NCBI RefSeq assembly: GCF_020497125.1
Contig: NC_059073.1
Span: forward strand, 145,337,012 to 145,401,011
Direction of reading: 5' to 3'
Origin: Mauremys mutica
Taxonomy: Eukaryota; Chordata; Testudines; Geoemydidae
Length of the DNA stretch: 64,000 bases
Shown piece by piece: positions 46,420 through 56,542 of this stretch; position 1 is the stretch's first letter; each line of letters opens with the position of its first letter. The notes beneath the pieces are model-generated. The model saw only the letters and a program-made list of their open reading frames with translations, was not told the DNA's origin and made no database searches. Made by a program: the position numbers and the translations under genes.

Positions 46420-47960
46420 ATCAGAAGCAGAAAGCCTATGAGTGGACTGGTGGATCATCAGGGTTTAAAAAGCACAATTAAGGAAGATAAGGGCATTGTT
46501 GAGAAGCTAAATGACTTTTTTGCATCAGTGTTGAAGAGAGACCCATCCTGGTCCCGTTCTTGCCTGGTAATACGGATAAAGGTGCTATTAGTGACTGAGG
46601 TGTCAGAAGCAGAGGTGCTGAAATAAATTGATAGTTTAAGAAGCAATACGTCACCAGACCCAGATGGTCCATGCGAGAGCTCTGAAGGAGTTAAAGTATG
46701 AAGTGGCTGAGCTGCCAGCAAAGTTATGCAATCTCTCATTAAAAGCAGCTACTGTACCAGAGGATTGGAAGGCTGTAAATGTTATACCTGTATTTTAAAA
46801 AGGTTCTAAGGGTGATATCTGGGGAATAACAGACCTGTCAGCTGTACATCTGTACCTGGTATATTTGTTGAAACAATAATTAAAAACAGAATAATAAGAC
46901 GTGGACGAGCATGACATGCTAGGGTCTAACCAACATGGTTTCTCTGAAATAAAATTGTGTCCCACCCACTAAAACTGCGTCTCACTCTTCTGTTGGAATT
47001 CTCTAAATGTGTCGATAAAGTAGGGGATAAAGGAGAAGATGACATTTATTTAAACTTTGAAAAAGGCTTCTGACAAAGTCTCTCAAGAGGCTACTACAGA
47101 AGCTAAATTGACATGCGGTGAGAGGTAGAACATCGTCATAGATCAAAAACTAGCAGGAGAATAAGCAGGAATAAATGGACCAAAAAAAGGTTAAAAGCAG
47201 GGGCGACAAGGCCCTGTATCAGGGCCAGTTTTGCTTAATATATTTATTAATGGCCAGGAAAAGGGGGTGAACAGTGAGGGGGTAAAATCTGTAGATGACA
47301 AAAGTATTTGGTTAAATCCAGACAGGACTGTGAGGAACTTCAGATTCAGGTGACTGGGCAACAAGATTTAGTTCAATATTGATAAATGCAAAGTAATACT
47401 CATTGAAAGAACACACTTTAATACACCTTACAGAATTCTGTATCAACTCAGAAAAAGACCCTGGGTTTCAGTGTGTGTAACGCAATGGAGAGCTCTGCTC
47501 CAGGTGCAGCTGCAGTCACACAAGTAACCAGGATGTTAGGCTGCATAAGGAACGGGATGGAGAATAATATAAAGCCATTACAGACACTAATGGGGCAGCC
47601 TCATCTGGATCCTGTGTGCAGCACTGGGCAACCATATGATAAAAGAAGTTGCGGAACTAGAAGGGTTCAGAGAAGGGTGATGAGAATGATTAATGACCTG
47701 GTAAAAGCTCTCCTATGAAGAGAAATGGAAATGATTGGCGTTGTTTCCCCACCTCATAACATAAGAACAAGGGGACAGTTCAATAAAACTGAAAGGTGGA
47801 CAATTCAAAACTGAGGAAAGGGAATACTTTTTCCACATGTGATTAGCCTGTGGAACTCATTACCACGGAAGTCTTCAAGGCCAAGAATTTAGCAAGATAG
47901 AAAACGGGATAATTAATTATACAAACATCTTGGGAGGAATAGTAATCTTAGGCTTCAGTT
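46420..47960 (+). mobile_element. degenerate CR1 copy
   Basis: Plus-strand CR1 ORF2 remains with many frameshifts and stops. EKLNDFFASVL-like text at about 46500 is followed by reverse transcriptase traces (SSPDPDG at about 46660, TSVPG at about 46850, then GPVLLNIFING-like at about 47220) and a C-terminal end near 47640-47900. Older than its neighbour at 48120. Confidence 0.8.
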
Positions 47961-48111
47961 TTAACCCGTTCTTTACAATTAGGGGCTACACTGGGTGGGG
48001 GTCAGGCTATCCCAAAACTGCCTACTGTGGGGTCTCTTGCACGTTCCCTGTAATGCATCTGGTGCTGGTCACATTAAAGGACAAGATGCTGGAGTAGATG
48101 GACACAAGGCT

Positions 48112-50555
48112 GATCCAGTTTGGCAACAGCTTTGTATAAAAATATTGCTTGCGCGTGCAGGGGTATAATCAGGAAGGCCAAGGCACAATTGGAGTTGCCG
48201 CTAGCCAGGGATGTTAAGAGTAACAAGAAGGGTTTCCTCAGGTATGTTAGCAACAAGAAGAAAGTCAAGGAAAGTGTGGGCCCCTTACTGAATGGGGGAG
48301 GCAACCGAGTGACAGAGGATGTGGAAAAAGCTGAAGTACTCAATGCTTTTTTTGCCTCTGTCTTCACAGACAAGGTCAGCTCCCAGACTGCTGCACTGGG
48401 CAGCACAGTATGGGGAGGAGGTGAGCAGCCCTCAGTGGTGAAAGAACAGGTTAAGGACTATTTAGAAACCTGGACATGCACAAGTCCATGGGGCCGGATC
48501 TAATGCATCCGAGGGTGCTGAGGGAGTTGGCTGATATGATTGCAAAGCCATTGGCTATTATCTTTGAAAACTCGTGGTGATTGGGGGAGGTCCCGGACGA
48601 TTGGAAAAAGGCAAATATAGTGCCCATCATTAAAAAAGGGAAAAAGAATCTGGAGAACTACAGACCAGTCAGCCTCACCTCAGTCCCTGGAAAAATCAAG
48701 GAGCAGGTCCTCAAGGAATCCATTTTGAAGCACTTGGAGGAGAGCAAGATGATCAGGAACAGTCAACACGGATTCACCAAGAGCAAACCATGCCTGACCA
48801 ACCTGACTGCCTTCTATGATAAGATAACTGGCTCTGTGGATATGGGGAAAGCAGTGGACGCAATATATCTTGACTTTAGCAAAGCTTTTGATACGGTCTC
48901 CCACAGTATTCTGGCCAGCAAGTTAAAAAAGTATGGATTGGATGAATGGACTATAAGGTGGATAGAAAGTTAGCTAGATTGTCAGGATCAACTGGTAGTG
49001 ATCAACAGCTCGATTTCTAGTTGGCAGCCGGTATCAAGCAGAGTGCCCCAAGGGTCGGTGCTGGGGCCGGTTTTGTTTAATATTTTCATTAACGATCTGG
49101 AGGATGGTGTGGACTGCGCCCTTAGCAAGTTTGCAGATGACACTAAACTGGGAGGAGTGGTTGATACGCTGGAGGGTAGGGATAGGGTCCAGAGTGACCT
49201 AGACAAATCGGAGGATTGTGCCAAAAGAAATCTGATGAGGTTCAACAAAACAAGTGCAGAGTCCCGCACTTTGAATGAAAGAATCCCATGCAGTGCTACA
49301 GGCTGGGGACCGACTGGCTAAGCGGCAGTTCTGCAGAAAAGGACCTAGGGGTTACAGTGGACAAGAAGCTGGATATGAGTCAGCAGTGTGCCCTTGTTGC
49401 CAAGAAGGCTAATGGCATACTGGGCTGCATTAGTAGGAGCATTGCCAGCAGATCGAGGGATGTGATTATTCCCCTCTATTTGGCACTGGTGAAGCCACAT
49501 CTGGAGTACTGCATCCAGTTTTGGGGGCCCCCCACTACAGAAAGGATGTGGACAAATTGGAGAGAGTCCAGCAGAGGGCAACGAAAATGATCAGGGGGCT
49601 GAAGTATGTGACTTACGAGGAGAGGCTGAGGGAACTGGGCTTATTTAGTCTGCAGAAGAGTGAGGGGGGATTTGATAGCAGCCTTCAACTACCTGAAGGG
49701 GGGTTCCAAAGAGGATGGAGCTCGGCTGTTCTCAGTGGTGGCAGATGACAGAACAAGAAGCAATGGTCTCAAGTTGCAGTGCAGGAGGTCTAGATTGGAT
49801 ATTAGGAAAACATTTCACTAGGAGGGTGGTGAAATTTCCATCCTTAGAGATTTTTAAGGCCCATCTTGACAAAGCCCTGGCTGGGATGATTTATTCATAG
49901 ATTCTAGGACTGGAAGGGACCTCGAGAGGTCATCGAGTCCAGTCCCCTGTCCTCAGGGCAGGACCAAATACTGTCTAGACCATCCCTGATAGACATTTAT
50001 CTAACTACTCTTAAATATCTCCAGAGATGGAGATTCCACAACCTCCCTAGGCAATTTATTCCAGTGTTTAACCACCCTGACAGTTAGGAACTTTTTCCTA
50101 ATGTCCAACCTAAACCTCCCTTGCTGCAGTTTAAGCCCATTGCTTCTTGTTCTATCCTTAGAGGCTAAAGTGAACAAGTTTTCTCCCTCCTCTTCATGAC
50201 ACCCTTTTAGATACCTGAAAACTGCTATCATGTCCCCTCTCAGTCTTCTCTTTTCCAAACTAAACAAACCCAATTCTTTCAGCCTTCCTTCAAAGGTCAT
50301 GTTCTCAATACCTTTAATCATTCTTGTTGCTCTTCTCTGGACCCTCTCCAATTTCTCCACATCTTTCTTGAAATGCGGTGCCCAGAACTGGACACAATAC
50401 TCCAGTTGAGGCCTAACCACTGCAGAGTAGAGTGGACGAATGACTTCTCGTGTCTTGCTCACAACATTTAGTTGGGGTTGGTCCTGCTTTGAGCAAGAGG
50501 TTGGACTAGATGACCTCCTGGGGTCTCTTCCAACCCTAATCTTCTATGATTCTAT
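48112..50555 (+). mobile_element. CR1 copy with reverse transcriptase, interrupted by a second CR1
   Basis: The plus-strand ORF2 part is largely readable. [13 protein letters not shown] lies near 48340. Reverse transcriptase motifs follow at 48581-49130: [59 protein letters not shown] and the catalytic block FADDTKLGG at about 49129. One stop (about 48972) and later frameshifts break it. The 3' tail appears only after the nested copy: TTTAGTTGGGGTTGGTCC at 50467 to CTATGATTCTATC at 50555. It lies antisense in a TCF7L1 intron. Confidence 0.92.
49886..50466 (-). mobile_element. nested CR1 3' fragment
   Basis: A minus-strand fragment whose 150-codon frame encodes the CR1 C-terminal end ([68 protein letters not shown]). 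The 3' tail ends TAGAATCTATGA at 49886. It splits the plus-strand CR1 between ATTTA (about 49881) and ATTTAGTTGGGG (50465), so ATTTA may be a 5-bp target duplication. Confidence 0.9.
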
Positions 50556-51038
50556 CACATGGTGTCACTTCAGGGCAGAGTTAAGGTTGTTTGGATAGCC
50601 TATCTGCATTTCCAGACCTTATCATGCTTGGATTTCTTTTAAGTTAAAGTTAAACTTGGAATTTCCTGGGTTTCTCATGCTGGTCTGGAGGCTACCCACA
50701 AGAGCCCTGTAAGGTATTTGATCCTAAATGACTCGTGCTCTTCACTCTCCAACTATAGGTTAACATAGTTTTTGTTGGTAATATCTCAAAAAAATAGTGA
50801 TTGTGGAGGTGAGAGGGAACTCAGTGGACACTCCAAGCTTGTGGAACCTGGTCCAATCCACGGCAGGCACAGGGAACAACAGCACGGAGCTGGGAATGGT
50901 CCAGCTGCAGCAGCAATTCCGATTCAGTCGGCTGGGAAGGTGCAGAATTCTACGCTTGCAGAGGGAAATCTGCCACTGTAGGTGAGAAGCAGGAGGCGCG
51001 AGGAAGGGAAAGGTTATAGGGTGAATCTTGATCCTTAC

Positions 51039-51141
51039 TGTGGTACCAGCCAGCCCAACGCATGAGGGATTTGGCCAACAGCGCCAGGAGACAGCGGGTA
51101 ATAAGGAGACAGTTCTGAAGGGTGAGGTGGTCGTGGAATTC
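51039..51141 (-). CDS. TCF7L1: TCF7L1 exon ([19 protein letters not shown])
   Basis: A 103-nt exon. Acceptor CCATCATAG lies above 51141 and donor CCACA|GTAAGG below 51039. It opens with GA completing a Gly codon and ends with CA of a Gln codon. It encodes [19 protein letters not shown], then [14 protein letters not shown](Q). The ending creates LVPQ with the next exon, a motif tied to the repressive behaviour of TCF7L1-type factors. A longer frame across this region in another phase is a shadow. Confidence 0.96.
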
Positions 51142-52280
51142 CTATGATGGGGGAGAAAAAAAACAACAGGCATTAAATCACCGTAATGGCATCCCGGGGT
51201 CACAGCTGTCAAGCTAGGCTGCTCACACTCCTGCACTACCTCGCCAGTACACTGAATGCAGGAACCGTGCTCTGTAAAAGGGGGTGCATGCTCCCACACC
51301 ATGGCGTGGTATTTCTTCCTGGCTAGTCCTGGTACTCTGAGCTGTTATCTCCTGGCAGTCTGCTCAACACAGGGAAATGTTCTTCCCAAAGGGGCCTTCC
51401 AGGCAGGATGGCTGAGCACAGAGCTCACTGCAGGAGGAGGAAAGACACCCCCCTACACACACACGTAACAACCTTTAATGCTGCCCAGCCAGGACCTGAG
51501 ACTCAAAGCTAATACCCAGTTTGCCCCGCTCCCCGCACTGCCTGCCTTGTGCTGGTTACCAGGGAAAGCCAGGGGCATAGGAAGAACATTGGTTCACAGG
51601 GTGTGAGCTCTTCATATCAGTTTACTGCAGGACTTGCTGATTTCTACACAAACAAGAAGCCCCATGGCCACAGCCAGGTCTTTACAAGCCCTGCCCTGGA
51701 CAAGATGCAGGATCAGGCTCCTCTAAGGTGTGGGCGAAGCAGGGAGGGTGAAGTACCCCATAATGGGCAAGCAAGCCTGATGTGTGGGTGAGATGGCAGC
51801 AGGGAAAATCCTACTGTCCTGGTTTTGCAGCTGTCAGAGGAGAGAGCACTTGTAGGCACTCCCACATCTGAAGTGTACTGCCGCTCTTCTGGTAAACAGA
51901 CACGGGACCATCACTTGTCCACCAGAGAGTGCTTTGAGCTGAATGGCATATCCCCTTTGTACTGTCACCAGTGTTCTCTGTCACCTGGAAACAGGCCAGA
52001 TGTTCGCCAAAGAGAACGGATAAGGGTCTGATGGTAAAAACCATCCCAGGCTGTCTGTTCCCTGTCCAATGCTAGCTGTGTGTTTCAGCCAACATCCTGC
52101 AGGCGGTTGGCCTGCATACTGGTGCTTCACTCAACTCCTTCGCTGGGAGTGTTTTCCGACAGGGCGGGGAGAAGCGGAGGAAAGCTGGGAGTGGAACCAT
52201 GTGTACCACTTCTGGTAGAAAGGCTGTGTCAGGCCAAGCAATCTAGCCAAGGAATCGCCGAATTAACAGCTGGTCCCTCA

Positions 52281-52345
52281 AAAAGACGGTTACTCACCTG
52301 TAGTAACTGTTGTTCTTCGAGATGTGTTGCTCCAATCCATTCCAG
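52281..52345 (+). repeat. DIRS left outer arm
   Basis: A 65-nt arm that is the exact reverse complement (65/65) of 52527-52591 in the internal complementary region. Read on the minus strand it includes ACAG|GTGAGTA, a consensus splice donor, with the GT at 52297-52296. Confidence 0.95.
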
Positions 52346-52495
52346 TTAGGTGTGCGCGCCGCGCGTGCACAGCATCTCGGAACTTTTTTCCCTAGCAACC
52401 CCGGCGGGCCGGCTGGGCGCCCCCTGGAGTGGCGCCGCTATTGCGCTAAATATATACCCCAGCCGGCCCGTCCGCTCCTCAGTTCCTTCTTGCCG
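52331..52495 (+). repeat. DIRS left inverted terminal repeat
   Basis: About 155-165 bp, the reverse complement of 58296-58461 with about two differences. It carries GGCGCGCACACC-type GC-rich ends (TGTGCGCGCCGCGCGTGCAC), TTTTTTCCCTAGCAACCCC, GGCGCCCCCTGGAGTGGCGCC and TAAATATATACCCC, possibly a TATA-like promoter box when read outward-in from the other end. Confidence 0.93.
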
Positions 52496-52526
52496 GCTAC
52501 TCCGACAGTGGGGAAGGAGGGCGGGT

Positions 52527-52630
52527 CTGGAATGGATTGGAGCAACACATCTCGAAGAACAACAGTTACTACAGGTGAGTAACCGTCTTTTCTTCTTCGA
52601 GTGATTGCTCCAATGCATTCCAGTTAGGTG
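52527..52630 (-). repeat. DIRS internal complementary region
   Basis: Two adjoining blocks. 52527-52591 is complementary to the left outer arm (65/65). 52592-52630 is complementary to the right outer end 58440-58478 (39/39). This is the template arrangement thought to let DIRS elements restore their ends and form a circular intermediate. It ends 15 bp from the recombinase stop codon. Confidence 0.95.
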
Positions 52631-52645
52631 ATTCCCAAGCCTTAC

Positions 52646-53701
52646 CTAGGCGGTGGGGTCGGAGTGAGACGTGGCGGAGTGTAATACCGCAGAGCCGAAG
52701 GCTGCGTCGTCTCGAGACTGCTGCACCAACGCGTAGTGGGAGGCGAAGGTGTGCACCGAAGACCAGGTGGCTGCTCGACAGATGTCCTGGATTGGGACGT
52801 TGGCCAGGAAGGCCAGAGATGAGGCGTGTGCCCTCGTCGAGTGTGCAGTGACACGGCCTGGTGGTACACGAGCCAGCTCGTAGCAGGTCCGGATACACGC
52901 AGTGACCCAGGAGGAAATCCGCTGGGAGGATATCGCATCTCCCTTCATGCGGTCAGCCACCGCGACGAACAGCTGGGGCGAACGCCGGAAGGACTTAGTC
53001 CGCTCAATGTAGAAGGCGAGCGCCCTACGGACGTCGAGCGTATGTAGCTGCTGTTCCCGAGGCGAGGCATGCGGCTTCGGGAAGAATACCGGGAGGAAGA
53101 TCTCCTGACTGAGATGGAATGCTGACACCACCTTCGGGAGAAAGGCCGGGTGAGGGCGCAGCTGCACCTTGTCCGTATGGAAGACCGTGTACGGCGGATT
53201 CGCCGTTAGGGCGCGAAACTCTGAAACTCGCCTCGCTGAAGTAATGGCCACGAGGAAAGCCGTTTTCCACGAGAGGTAGAGCAGGGAGCATGTGGCCAAG
53301 GGCTCGAACGGAGGACCCATCAGCTTGGTCAACACGAGGTTCAAGTCCCAGGTCGGGGCAGGGCGCCGCACCGGCGGGTACAAGCGGTCCAAGCCCTTGA
53401 GGAAACAGGAAACCATCTGGTTCGAGAAGATGGACCGACCTTCCACGGAGGGACGAAAGGCGGATACCGCTGCCAGATGGACTCTCAAGGAGGAGACCGC
53501 CAGACCTTGCTCCTTAAGGTTCCAGAGGTAGTCCAGAATGGTAGGGACCGGTACCAGGAAGGGATTAAGACCTCGGTGATCACACCAGAGAGCAAACCTC
53601 TTCCACTTCGCCAGGTAAGTGGAGCGAGTGGAAGGCTTTCTGCTCTCGAGCAGGACCTGTTGAACCGCTGCAGAGCAGTCCCTCTCCGTGTGGGTCAGCC
53701 A
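52646..53701 (-). CDS. DIRS tyrosine recombinase
   Basis: The C-terminal 351 residues of a very long frame (52646-55534, 962 codons with a GTG start). Only this part has protein features; the upstream two thirds is the shadow of the reverse transcriptase frame. Features in order are a core-binding N-terminal helix region (KPSTRSTYLAKWKRFALWCD), the first catalytic Arg in ITSARRVSEF (about residue 157 of this part), the HxxR motif in TAHSTRAHASS (His287, Arg290), and the nucleophile Tyr in FASHYALVQQ (Tyr323). Such enzymes integrate the circular DIRS cDNA. The reverse transcriptase stop lies just inside its start, and it is in the -1 frame relative to that frame. The true start codon is not evident. 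Confidence 0.9.
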   Translation of the reverse strand, partial: WLTHTERDCSAAVQQVLLESRKPSTRSTYLAKWKRFALWCDHRGLNPFLVPVPTILDYLWNLKEQGLAVSSLRVHLAAVSAFRPSVEGRSIFSNQMVSCFLKGLDRLYPPVRRPAPTWDLNLVLTKLMGPPFEPLATCSLLYLSWKTAFLVAITSARRVSEFRALTANPPYTVFHTDKVQLRPHPAFLPKVVSAFHLSQEIFLPVFFPKPHASPREQQLHTLDVRRALAFYIERTKSFRRSPQLFVAVADRMKGDAISSQRISSWVTACIRTCYELARVPPGRVTAHSTRAHASSLAFLANVPIQDICRAATWSSVHTFASHYALVQQSRDDAAFGSAVLHSATSHSDPTA

Positions 53702-55618
53702 CTCAGGTACCAAGCTGTAAGATGGAGGGACTGCAGGTTCGGATGGTGGAGTCTGCCGAAATCCTGGGTGATGAGGTCCGGCCACAACGGAAGAGGGATG
53801 GGCTCCCGAACGGAGAGCTCGAGCAGCAGGGTGTACCAATGCTGCCTCGGCCAGGCCGGCGCGATCAGAATGACGTGGGCCCGGTCTCTCTGAAGCTTCA
53901 GGAGCACTCGGTGCACGAGCGGAAAGGGAGGGAAGGCGTAGAGGAGGCGATCCCTCCAGTGATAAAGGAAGGCGTCCGACAGGGAGCCTGGCGAGCGACC
54001 CTGGAATGAGCAAAACCGGTGGCACTTCCTGTTGTCTTTGGAGGCGAAGAGGTCTACTTGGGGAAACCCCCACCTCCGGAAGATTGTGTGGACGACATCT
54101 GGACGGAGAGACCACTCGTGGGAGAGGAACGACCTGCTGAGATGATCGGCCAGCGCGTTCTGCACTCCCGGAAGAAAGGATGCTTCCAGGTGAATTGAGT
54201 GGGTCACGCAGAAGTCCCACAGGAGCATCGCTTCCTTGCAGAGGGGGGAGGAGCGGGCTCCGCCTTGCTTGTTCACATAGAACATCGCGGTGGTGTTGTC
54301 CGTGAATACTGTCACACAACGACCTTGGAGGCGGGCGCAGAAGGTGCGACAGGCCAGGCGGATGGCGCGTAGCTCGCGAACGTTGATGTGCAGGGCGAGC
54401 TCCTGGACCGACCACAGGCCCTGCGTGTGGAGATCGCCCAGGTGGGCCCCCCAACCGAGCGCTGAGGCGTCCGTGGTCAAAGTAGCGGACGGCCGAGGAG
54501 GGTGAAATGGGACTCCCGCACACACGACGTCCGGGTCGAGCCACCAGCGGAGGGACTCGAGGGTCGTCCTGGTGACCGTGACCACCATGTCGATGGGGTC
54601 TCGATGAGGGCGGTACACCGACGCGAGCCAAGACTGGAATGGGCGGAGGTGGAGCCGCGCGTATGCTGTGACATACGTGCACGAAGCCATGTGGCCCAGG
54701 AGGCGGAGGCAGGAGCGCACCGTCGTGGTTGGGAAGGCGACGAGGTCCCGGATGATGGAGACCATCGTGTGGTGCCGAGCGCGAGGGAGGCAGGCTCTGG
54801 CCGTCGTGGAGTCGAGGACCGCTCCGATGAACTCCACCCGCTGCGTTGGAATCAAAGTGGACTTCTCTGTGTTGATGAGAAGACCGAGCCGCTGAAAGAG
54901 AGACAGGATCTCTGCCACGTTGCCCATCACAAGTTGCCGGGACTGGCCTCGAACCAGCCAGTCGTCGAGATACGGATAAACGTGCATCTGACGACGTCGG
55001 AGGGCTGCGGCGACCACCGCCATGCATTTGGTAAACACCCTCGGGGCTGTGGACAGTCCGAACGGCAACACCGTGAACTGGTAGTGGGTGTCGTTGAGCA
55101 CAAACCGAAGGTAACGACGATGCGGAGGATAGATCGCAACATGGAAGTAGGCGTCCTTCATGTCGAGGGCGGCAAACCAGTCTCCCGGATCCAGAGAGGG
55201 AATGATGGTCCCCAGAGTGACCATGCGAAACTTGGGCTTGAGCAGGTACTTGTTCAGCTCTCGAAGGTCCAGAATAGGACGTAGCCCGCCTTTCGCTTTG
55301 GGGATGAGAAAATAACGGGAGTAGAATCCCCTGCCCCTTCTGTCCTGAGGCACTGCCTCTATGGCACCCACGCTCAACAGAGTCTGGACCTCCTGTAGGA
55401 GGAATTGCTCGTGAGAGGGGTCCCTGAAGAGGGACAGGGAGGGTGGGTGGGAAGGCGGGGGCGAAACAAATTGCAGGCGGTATCCCGACTGGACTGTCTG
55501 GAGCACCCAGTTGTCCGACGTTAACTGGGACCACGCCGAAAAGAAATGGGAAAGGCGATTGTGAAACAGAGGGGAAGGATCCGGTTGGGAGAGTGATGGG
55601 CCGTCCTCGAGCGTCCCA
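53695..55618 (-). CDS. DIRS reverse transcriptase / RNase H / methyltransferase-like protein
   Basis: A frame of 603 codons from a GTG at 55506, open further upstream to the gag stop. Reverse transcriptase shows YSRYFLIPKAKGGLRPILD (62-80), LDMKDAYFHV (114-123), LPFGLSTAPRVF (147-158) and the catalytic YLDD (179-182). RNase H residues are seen in TTDASALGWG (Asp346), NVRELRAI (Glu378), FTDNTTAMFYV (Asp403) and ALADHLSR (Asp454). A DNA methyltransferase-like block of the DIRS type follows (PQVDLFASKDNRK about 483-493, VILIAPAWPRQHWY about 545-558). No ATG precedes the catalytic core, the first internal Met being in KFRMVTLG (about 95), so expression by frameshifting from gag is likely. No stop interrupts the frame. 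Confidence 0.95.
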
Positions 55619-56542
55619 TCAAAAGGCCTGCTTGGCGCCCTGAGGGGCCTTTGAAGCGGCCTGGCCCTGGTTGCGGCGGTTGCCGGACGGTCGACGGCGA
55701 TTTTGGGCCGGACGTCGGCTGTTGTAGGGCCGATACCGGGACTGGTAGGCCGGTCGGGAGGGCTGTGGTCTGAAGGGCCTACGCTGCGTCGCCGGCGTAT
55801 GCATGCCTAACGTGCGTATCGCGATACGGTCGTCCTTTAAAGTTTGGATCCTAGAATCCGTCTTCTCAGAGAACAGCCCTTTAGTGTCAAAGGGGAGGTC
55901 CTGCAACGTGTATTGGACCTCCGGCGGCAGGGTGGAAGACTGCAGCCAGGCGATACGCCGCATCGTGACCCCGGAAGCCAAGGTCCTCGTCCCCGAGTCT
56001 GCAGCGTCGAGTGCGGCCGAAATAGAGGATCTGGACGATCTTCGTCCCTCCTCCAACATGGCCGCGAACTCCTGTCGGGAGGCTGACGGCAGGAGCTCGG
56101 TGAACTTCGCCAGGGATGTCAGGACGTCAAAGACGTACCTGGCGAGGAGGACCATCTGGTTGGCAATCCTCATTTGCAGGCCTCCTGCAGAATAGACCTT
56201 TCGGCCCAGCAGGTCCATACGCTTCGCGTCCTTTGACTTGGGCGCGGAAGCCGGTTGACCGTGCCGCTCCCTGTCATTAACCGACTGGACTACCAGGGAG
56301 TCCGGGGTCGGATGCATGTACAAGTATTCATAGCCCGTGGGAGGGACAGAGTACTTTCGCTCAACCCCACGGGCTGTAGGGGGCACGGATGCTGGTGTCT
56401 GCCAGATAGTGGTGGCGTTCTTTTGCACCGTCCGTACAAACGGAAGTGCAACCCTCACCGGCGTGTCGGCCTCAACCACATTGGTGATAGGGTCCTCGTC
56501 CTCGTGCACCTCCTCTATGGGCAAGGCCATTGCCGTCGCCAC
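55619..56542 (-). CDS. DIRS Gag, C-terminal part
   Basis: A frame of 307 codons holding the conserved second half of DIRS Gag: MALPIEEVHEDEDPI, VALPFVRTVQ, IWQTPASVPPTARG, GYEYLYMHPTPDSLVVQSVN, RKVYSAGGLQMRIANQ, ISAALDAADSGTR and LGMHTPATQRRPFRPQ, ending in an Arg-rich tail. It overlaps the upstream gag frame by 28 nt in a different frame. It ends TTT TGA at 55624-55619, and the reverse transcriptase frame continues in +1 from exactly that point. Confidence 0.88.
   Translation of the reverse strand: MATAMALPIEEVHEDEDPITNVVEADTPVRVALPFVRTVQKNATTIWQTPASVPPTARGVERKYSVPPTGYEYLYMHPTPDSLVVQSVNDRERHGQPASAPKSKDAKRMDLLGRKVYSAGGLQMRIANQMVLLARYVFDVLTSLAKFTELLPSASRQEFAAMLEEGRRSSRSSISAALDAADSGTRTLASGVTMRRIAWLQSSTLPPEVQYTLQDLPFDTKGLFSEKTDSRIQTLKDDRIAIRTLGMHTPATQRRPFRPQPSRPAYQSRYRPYNSRRPAQNRRRPSGNRRNQGQAASKAPQGAKQAF

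Noticed and set aside
48112..49590. A host reverse transcriptase gene
   Set aside because: Motifs and 3' tail are those of a CR1 LINE with a stop codon and frameshifts.
50760..51302. 180-residue minus-strand frame around 51 kb
   Set aside because: It covers the TCF7L1 exon at 51141-51039 in a different phase; the exon with its splice sites is the real feature.
52646..55534. A single 962-residue protein
   Set aside because: Only the last third shows protein features (tyrosine recombinase). The rest is the alternative frame of the reverse transcriptase, left open by high GC content.
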